Shown in pieces: positions 34,961 to 40,379 of a stretch of 40,379 nucleotides of DNA (the stretch's first letter is position 1; each line of letters begins with the position of its first letter). The stretch comes from Methanobrevibacter sp. GTDB lineage: Archaea > Methanobacteriota > Methanobacteria > Methanobacteriales > Methanobacteriaceae. Where the stretch lies: the NCBI GenBank assembly GCA_016838945.1, contig JADLKP010000003.1, positions 1 to 40,379 of the forward strand. Direction: 5' to 3'. The position numbers were made by a program, and so were the translations under genes. The notes under the pieces were generated by a model. That model had not been told where the DNA came from and ran no database searches. It saw nothing but the letters and a program-made list of their open reading frames with translations.

Positions 34961-37900
34961 TTATATAATTTTAAGTTTTAAAGCTGTTCTGTAGTCAACT
35001 TTTCCACTGACTTTTAAATTATGAGCTTTTTGGAACTTTTTGACAGCCCATTTAGTGTACTTGAAGAACCATCCGTCCACTAATAAGTGGTGGCCATTGT
35101 ACCTTATGTAGAAATGGTGCTTTTTCAAAGCCCTTTGAATCTTTTTGACGAAGAGCCTGTTTTTGCTTCCTTGGGAAACAGTATCAAACTTAACAGTTAT
35201 CTTAGCTTTTTTGCTTACTTTGTTGAAGGTTTTGTCTCCAGCATAGGAGATAACTGCATTTTTGGTTCCAACTTTGCTTAATTTAGTAAGTTTGAAAGTT
35301 GCTACACCTTTAGCGTTTGTTTTAGCACTGTATGTTTTGCCGTTGACCTTTAAAGTAACTTTTTTACCTTTCAATGCTTTTCCATTATTGTCTTTTAATG
35401 TTACAGCATAGTTTTTGGTTTTTTGGAAGTACTTAAAGGTTTTAGCTTTTGCAGTTAATTTTACATTGACTTTCTTTACAGTGAATTTTGTGCTTTTTGT
35501 GCTAGCATTGTATTTATCGGTTTGCTTGAAAGTTGCTTTTGCAGTGTAGGTTCCAGCAGCAAGGCCGGAAACTTGTGCACTTCCTTTACCGTTAACAACC
35601 TTTACCTCAATATGCTTACCGCCAATGTCTACACCAACATTTCCGCTGAATCCAGCATCAGTGCCAATGGAGACAGTGGCCTTTTCACCATAGCTAATGC
35701 TTTTGACCTTTATGCTTAATTTAGGATCTGCTGGCTCAGGAGCTTTTGCAACATTGAAGCTTACAGAGCTTTCATCTGCATTAAAGGTATCGTCACCGTT
35801 GAATGTGACGGTAGCAAGATAGTCGCCAGGAGCTATATCATCGCTAATGGTAACATTTCCAGAACCATCTACAATGGTTAATGGGTAAACAGCATTGGAA
35901 TTGTTCAATTTTACATTAGCTTCACCGTTTAAGGTTTCATTAGCATTGATGACAGCAACAGGCTTTTGGCCTTCAGTTACGTTATCAACTTTAATGCTAA
36001 AGTTAGGATTGATCTTGTTTACATTGAAGATTGTGGAAGTTTCGTAAGGAGTGAACTTCTTGTCACCGATGAATTTTACAGTAGCGCTGTATTCACCAGC
36101 AGCTAAACCTTCAAATGTGGTTTTTCCATATCCGTTCTTAACAAGCACCTTTTGAGGCATAGGGTTGCCTTTCACATAAACGCTGACATAACCGCTGAAT
36201 ACCTTATTTCCGGTAATTTCAACGGTAGCCTTATCGCCTACGTTAATATCTTCAACATTAATGCTTAAAGCAGGATCTGCCTTTTTGACATGGAAGATGC
36301 TTGAAGTTTCAACAGGATTGAACTTATCATCTCCAATGAACTTGACAGTTGCCTTATGCACACCAGGGTTTAAGTTTCCGAGTGATGCCTTAGCATGGCC
36401 GTTTTTGACAAAGACCTTTTGAGGCATAGGATTGCCTTTCACATAAACGCTGACATAACCGCTGAAAGACTTTTTGGCAGTGATATCTGCAACAGCCTTT
36501 TCGCCATAAGTGATGTCATCTACATCGATTCTTAAGAAAGAATCGTATCTGTTTACATTGAAGACAGTGGAAGTTTCACCTGGGGTGAACTTATCGTCAC
36601 CAGCATACTTTACAGTAGCAGAGTACTTTCCAGCAGCTAATCTGTTAAAGGTAGCTTTAGCATGCCCCTTTTTAACAAGCACTTTTTGAGGCATAGGGTT
36701 TCCTTTCACATAAACGCTGACATAACCGCTGAAAGACTTTTTGGCAGTGATATCTGCAACAGCCTTTTGACCAACATTGATGTCTTTAACATCAATGCTT
36801 AAAGCAGGATTAATTTTCTTAACATTGAAGACGGTTGAAGTCTCATATGGAACAAACTTATCGTCACCATTAAACTTGACAGTAGCAGAGTACTTTCCAG
36901 CAGCTAAGCCACTGAATGTGGTCTTTCCATACCCGTTCTTTACAAGAACCTTTTGAGGCATAGGGTTGCCTTTCACATAAACAGAAACGTAACCGCTGAA
37001 AGACTTTTTAGCGGTAATCTCTGCAGTTGCCTTTTCTCCTACATTAATGTCTTTAACATCAATGCTTAAAGCAGGATCATATCTGTTAACATTGAAGATA
37101 GTTGAAGTCTCATATGGAGCAAACTTATCGTCACCAGCATACTTGACAGTAGCCCTATGCTCACCAGGAGCTAAAACTCCTAATGACACTTTAGCATGCC
37201 CATTTTTAACAAGCACTTTTTGAGGCATAGGATTACCATTCAAGTATACGCTGACATAGCCAGTGAAAGATTTTTTAGCAGTGATGTCTGCAACAGCCTT
37301 TTGGCCCGCTGCAACATCTTTAATGTCAATGCTTAAAGCAGGATCAATTTTCTTAACATTGAATACAGTTGAAGTCTCACCTGGAGCAAACTTATCATCA
37401 CCATTAAACTTGACAGTAGCAGAGTACTTTCCAGCAGCTAATCTGTTAAAGGTAGTTTTACCATGCCCATTTTTAACAAGCACTTTTTGAGGCATAGGAT
37501 TACCATTCAAGTAAACTGAAACGTAACCGCTGAAATGCTTATCAGCACTGATTTCTGCAACAGCTTTTTCACCAACGTTAATATCATTAACATCAATTCT
37601 TAAAGCTGCATCTTCTCTACCAACATTAAAGGTAGTTGAAGCTTCACTTGGTGCAAATTTCTTATCACCAGCATACTTGACTGTAGCTCTGTGTTCACCA
37701 GGAGCTAAAACACCCAATGACACTTTAGCATAGCCGTTTTTGACTAAGACATTATAAGAAACAGGAGAGCCTTTCACATAAAGACTAACGTGGCCAGTGA
37801 AATGCTTATCAGCACTGATTTCTGCAACAGCATTTTGGCCTTTTTTGACATCTCCAACATGAATGTCTAAAGCAGGGTCTTCTCTGCCAACTTTAAAGGT

Positions 37901-38689
37901 GGTGGAAGCTTCGCCTGGAGCGAATTTCTTATCACCAGCATACTTTACAGCAGCACTATATTCACCAGAAGATAAGCCATTAAAAGTCACTTTTCCATAA
38001 CCGTTTTTAATAAGAACCTTTTGATATTGAGAAGAACCTTTCAAGTAAACAGTGACATAGCCACTTAATTCCTTATCACCAGTGATAATTCCAGTAGCTT
38101 TTTCACCGACATTGACATCAGGTACATCAATGCTTAAAGCAGGATCCATTCTGTTAACCTTAAAGCTTGTAGTTTTAATTTCCGCTTTGTAGCATAAACT
38201 GCCGTAATATACAGCTTTAACAGTGTATTTTCCTTCAGGCAAAGCTTTGCTTAAAGTTATTTTTCCATAACCGTTTTTAACAGATACCTTTTGTGGCAAG
38301 GTGTATCCCACTACATTGACGTAAACATTGCCGCTGAATGATTTTTTAGCATTGATTTCTACAGTTGGCTTTTCACCAATCTTGACATCATTAACTTTAA
38401 TGCTTAATCCAGGGCTTGCTGTATCCAATTTTTCATTTTCGTCATTACTTGGTCTTTGTGTGTCCTTATCTTTGATGTCACCACTTTGAGCGCCATCAGC
38501 ATTCTTAGTCTTTTGGTCCTTATTGCTATCAGTGACATTAACATCTTTCACTTTAATGTCACTGTCAGTGTCGTGGCTAATATATTTAGTATTGTTATGT
38601 TCTGGATTTAGATCAACAGCACTTAAAGGTGCTAAACAGTACATAGCAATAATAAATAGACAAGCAACTTTTACAGCTAATCCTTTCAT
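34961..38689 (-). CDS. Secreted adhesin-like protein: signal peptide, ~11 Ig-like ~89-aa repeats, one further Ig-like domain, C-terminal PG_binding_1-like domain
   Basis: Signal peptide MKGLAVKVACLFIIAMYCLAPLSAVD; repeats of type DPALSIDVKDINVGEKA..AKKSFSGYVSVYVKGNPMPQKVLVKNGYGK..GKYSATVKFNGDDKF..ETSTVFNV; C-terminus LFVKKIQRALKKHHFYIRYNGHHLLVDGWFFKYTKWAVKKFQKAHNLKVSGKVDYRTALKLKII. Confidence 0.92.
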   Translation of the reverse strand: MKGLAVKVACLFIIAMYCLAPLSAVDLNPEHNNTKYISHDTDSDIKVKDVNVTDSNKDQKTKNADGAQSGDIKDKDTQRPSNDENEKLDTASPGLSIKVNDVKIGEKPTVEINAKKSFSGNVYVNVVGYTLPQKVSVKNGYGKITLSKALPEGKYTVKAVYYGSLCYKAEIKTTSFKVNRMDPALSIDVPDVNVGEKATGIITGDKELSGYVTVYLKGSSQYQKVLIKNGYGKVTFNGLSSGEYSAAVKYAGDKKFAPGEASTTFKVGREDPALDIHVGDVKKGQNAVAEISADKHFTGHVSLYVKGSPVSYNVLVKNGYAKVSLGVLAPGEHRATVKYAGDKKFAPSEASTTFNVGREDAALRIDVNDINVGEKAVAEISADKHFSGYVSVYLNGNPMPQKVLVKNGHGKTTFNRLAAGKYSATVKFNGDDKFAPGETSTVFNVKKIDPALSIDIKDVAAGQKAVADITAKKSFTGYVSVYLNGNPMPQKVLVKNGHAKVSLGVLAPGEHRATVKYAGDDKFAPYETSTIFNVNRYDPALSIDVKDINVGEKATAEITAKKSFSGYVSVYVKGNPMPQKVLVKNGYGKTTFSGLAAGKYSATVKFNGDDKFVPYETSTVFNVKKINPALSIDVKDINVGQKAVADITAKKSFSGYVSVYVKGNPMPQKVLVKKGHAKATFNRLAAGKYSATVKYAGDDKFTPGETSTVFNVNRYDSFLRIDVDDITYGEKAVADITAKKSFSGYVSVYVKGNPMPQKVFVKNGHAKASLGNLNPGVHKATVKFIGDDKFNPVETSSIFHVKKADPALSINVEDINVGDKATVEITGNKVFSGYVSVYVKGNPMPQKVLVKNGYGKTTFEGLAAGEYSATVKFIGDKKFTPYETSTIFNVNKINPNFSIKVDNVTEGQKPVAVINANETLNGEANVKLNNSNAVYPLTIVDGSGNVTISDDIAPGDYLATVTFNGDDTFNADESSVSFNVAKAPEPADPKLSIKVKSISYGEKATVSIGTDAGFSGNVGVDIGGKHIEVKVVNGKGSAQVSGLAAGTYTAKATFKQTDKYNASTKSTKFTVKKVNVKLTAKAKTFKYFQKTKNYAVTLKDNNGKALKGKKVTLKVNGKTYSAKTNAKGVATFKLTKLSKVGTKNAVISYAGDKTFNKVSKKAKITVKFDTVSQGSKNRLFVKKIQRALKKHHFYIRYNGHHLLVDGWFFKYTKWAVKKFQKAHNLKVSGKVDYRTALKLKII
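36150..37560 (-). repeat. Block of highly similar ~267-bp coding repeats within the adhesin-like gene
   Basis: 'gaggcataggnttncctttcacataaacgctgacataaccgctgaaagactttttggcagtgatatctgcaacagcctttt' occurs at 36421 and 36688 (267 bp apart) with close variants at neighbouring repeats. Confidence 0.9.
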
Positions 38690-38779
38690 TGTATCACCTT
38701 TAATATAGTGTTTAATTTAGTTTTTATTTGTATAAATTCATTTAAACAAGTAATTTTTCCTCAAAGCTAAATTAATGCC

Positions 38780-38796
38780 ATCGGATAAAATCCGAT
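38780..38796. promoter_or_regulatory. Perfect inverted repeat in the adhesin upstream region, candidate operator
   Basis: atcggat-aaa-atccgat: 7-bp arms, 3-nt spacer, 90 bp upstream of the adhesin start. Confidence 0.4.
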
Positions 38797-38922
38797 TGTT
38801 TAACACAATTCTAAAATGAATATAAAGCAAAAAATATTCTTTTTTTTAATTGCAAAATGTTTTTATTGCCATCTTTTTACAAAGGATAAGCCATATCAAA
38901 TTTATATATTTCCTATTTTAGC

Positions 38923-38990
38923 ATGATAAGCAGGTTATAAACCTTATCATAAGCTTTTACATGATAAGCATATCATAAAATCTTATCAAA
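38923..38990. promoter_or_regulatory. Cluster of ATGATAAG/CTTATCAT elements upstream of the adhesin gene
   Basis: atgataag 38923, cttatcat 38943, atgataag 38961, tatcat 38971, cttatca 38982; further gttatcat at about 39023. Confidence 0.45.
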
Positions 38991-39054
38991 TCGTTTAGAA
39001 AAATTAAAACATATTGCAAAATGTTATCATAAGCTTTTAAGCAAAATAAACATG

Positions 39055-39160
39055 ATCAAGATTTTGACATTGCACATAAAGTGAAATTAAAATCATCAAA
39101 AACCATCAAGAATTCGACATCACACTTAAAGTGAAATTAAAATCATCAAAATATTGACAT
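39055..39160. repeat. 50-bp direct duplication, 2 copies plus partial third
   Basis: atcaagattttgacattgcacataaagtgaaattaaaatcatcaaaaacc (39055) and atcaagaattcgacatcacacttaaagtgaaattaaaatcatcaaaa (39105), then tattgacat. Confidence 0.9.
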
Positions 39161-39194
39161 GTATTTATTCAGCAAATGTTACATTTAATAAAAA

Positions 39195-40184
39195 TCAAAT
39201 ATCCCTTACTTTAAAAAAGTGGGTTTTTAAAACTTTCTTAAAGGTTTTGTCGCTTGAAAAATAAAATAAGTTTGGACAATTTTCAGGAGTTAAATCCTTG
39301 ACTAGTGTTTTATTGCCCATACTGTCAGCTATTGACAGTCCCGCAAAAATAGAATCGTTTAAGTTGACTCTTGATAAATCATCGTCTGTGTTTAATGTGC
39401 TAACATCTAAAGATAAGCCATGATTTCCCTTATTCATATGACCAACACTTGAATCAGATTCTATTAAATCTATTGTTCTTTTCACATCAAAGACTGAATT
39501 ATTCTTCAAATGTTTAAATATGTCTTCAGATTCAATCAAAGAGATTCTAACATAATAGTTATTGAAAAGTATTTTTTGATAGTCCTTTACTTTATCAAAA
39601 GGCAATTTGTTGAAGGAATCGTCTAAAGCATAAGATCCATCATATAAATCATATGATTGAAGTTTAGAGTAATTAGCAGTGTCATCATTATTTCCATCAC
39701 TGCAATCCATTGAATCTGTATTTTTATAAACATTAGAATTATTATCGATTAATGCACTATTGTTGTCGATGATTCCAGAGATAGGTACATCACTAGGGAT
39801 AGCATCATCTGCAGGAACACTATCATCACTAGAAATATCTTCATTAATAGGCCTATCACTCTCAGACCCGTTATCATCACTAGGAACATCGCTAGGAACG
39901 ACATCATCAATAGGTAAATTATTAGCATCATCAGATCCGTTATCATTAAATGGCAATTCTCCATTATCAGACCCATTGTTGTCGCTAGGTATGTCGCTAG
40001 GAATAACATCATCAACAGCGCTGCCACCATCTATAGGAATATCGCTAGGAATAGAATCATCTACAATGACACTATCATCCATAGAGATATTGCTGTCGTG
40101 ATTTAACTCTGCAGCACATGCAGGAGCTAAAAAAACAACGCAAATGAAAAATGTGGCAATCAATATTAAATTCATCCCTTTCAT
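39195..40184 (-). CDS. Secreted protein with acidic Asp/Ser/Pro-rich repeat region, function unknown
   Basis: Signal peptide MNLILIATFFICVVFLAPACAAELN; repeats DDVIPSDIPSDNNGSDN / DDVVPSDVPSDDNGSES / DDAIPSDVP; no C-terminal TM. ORF track starts at 40193; 40184 (MKGMNLI) is an alternative. Confidence 0.72.
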   Translation of the reverse strand: MKGMNLILIATFFICVVFLAPACAAELNHDSNISMDDSVIVDDSIPSDIPIDGGSAVDDVIPSDIPSDNNGSDNGELPFNDNGSDDANNLPIDDVVPSDVPSDDNGSESDRPINEDISSDDSVPADDAIPSDVPISGIIDNNSALIDNNSNVYKNTDSMDCSDGNNDDTANYSKLQSYDLYDGSYALDDSFNKLPFDKVKDYQKILFNNYYVRISLIESEDIFKHLKNNSVFDVKRTIDLIESDSSVGHMNKGNHGLSLDVSTLNTDDDLSRVNLNDSIFAGLSIADSMGNKTLVKDLTPENCPNLFYFSSDKTFKKVLKTHFFKVRDI

Positions 40185-40284
40185 AAAAATCACAATTTAT
40201 ATGTTTATTATTAGTTTAATAATGGATATATAAATAGATTTCCGAAAGCAAGTGATTGCTTGCATTTTAAATTAGCTAAAAATC

Positions 40285-40379
40285 AATAAAAATGCTCAAA
40301 ATGAGAAATAATAAAATAATATTAAATATATGAAAAAAAATGCTCAAAATGAGAAATTAATAAAATAATATTAAATATA
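40285..40379. repeat. 48-bp direct duplication at the window end
   Basis: aaaaatgctcaaaatgagaaataataaaataatattaaatatatg; 'aatgctcaaaatgag' at 40291 and 40339. Confidence 0.92.

Noticed and set aside
39749-40101. Alternative-frame ORFs (93 aa minus, 113 aa plus) over the acidic repeat region
   Set aside because: Created by the repetitive GATGAT-like sequence; the 39195-40184 frame has a signal peptide and is the credible gene.
1-40379. CRISPR array
   Set aside because: Tandem repeats found are contiguous duplications without regular unique spacers and without cas genes nearby.

Overview
AT-rich archaeal chromosomal window. Gene content (CTP-dependent riboflavin kinase, GatA, AmmeMemoRadiSam radical SAM enzyme, ThiL, double-domain PurE, UbiD-family decarboxylase, secreted adhesin-like repeat protein) fits a Methanobacteriales methanogen, probably Methanobrevibacter-like. 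I call 21 protein genes; no rRNA, tRNA or CRISPR array was recognised. The central ~19 kb (13.7-32.5 kb) is a cell-surface polymer island. A minus-strand run of four glycosyltransferase-type genes lies across purE/ubiD-like genes from a plus-strand cluster of bacterial-type gpsA, a GT2-TagF fusion, a sugar/CDP-type nucleotidyltransferase, two acyltransferase-3 genes and two more CDP-glycerol glycerophosphotransferase-like genes. The most exciting reading is a teichoic-acid-like (sn-glycerol-3-phosphate based) polymer pathway in an archaeon whose own lipids should be sn-glycerol-1-phosphate based. Other notable items: a TagF-like enzyme carrying surface-type Ig-like repeats, a recurrent coiled-coil plus 'NSxSWKxTxxxRK' tail on three different GTs, a tandem pair of EF-hand/zinc-ribbon membrane proteins, a GT81-like membrane glycosyltransferase, a PurE with a degenerate second domain, an adhesin with a PG_binding_1-like C-terminus, a bacterial Tex gene, and at least ten separate intergenic tandem duplications of 41-64 bp. 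All family calls come from reading motifs in the translations; no database search was run.
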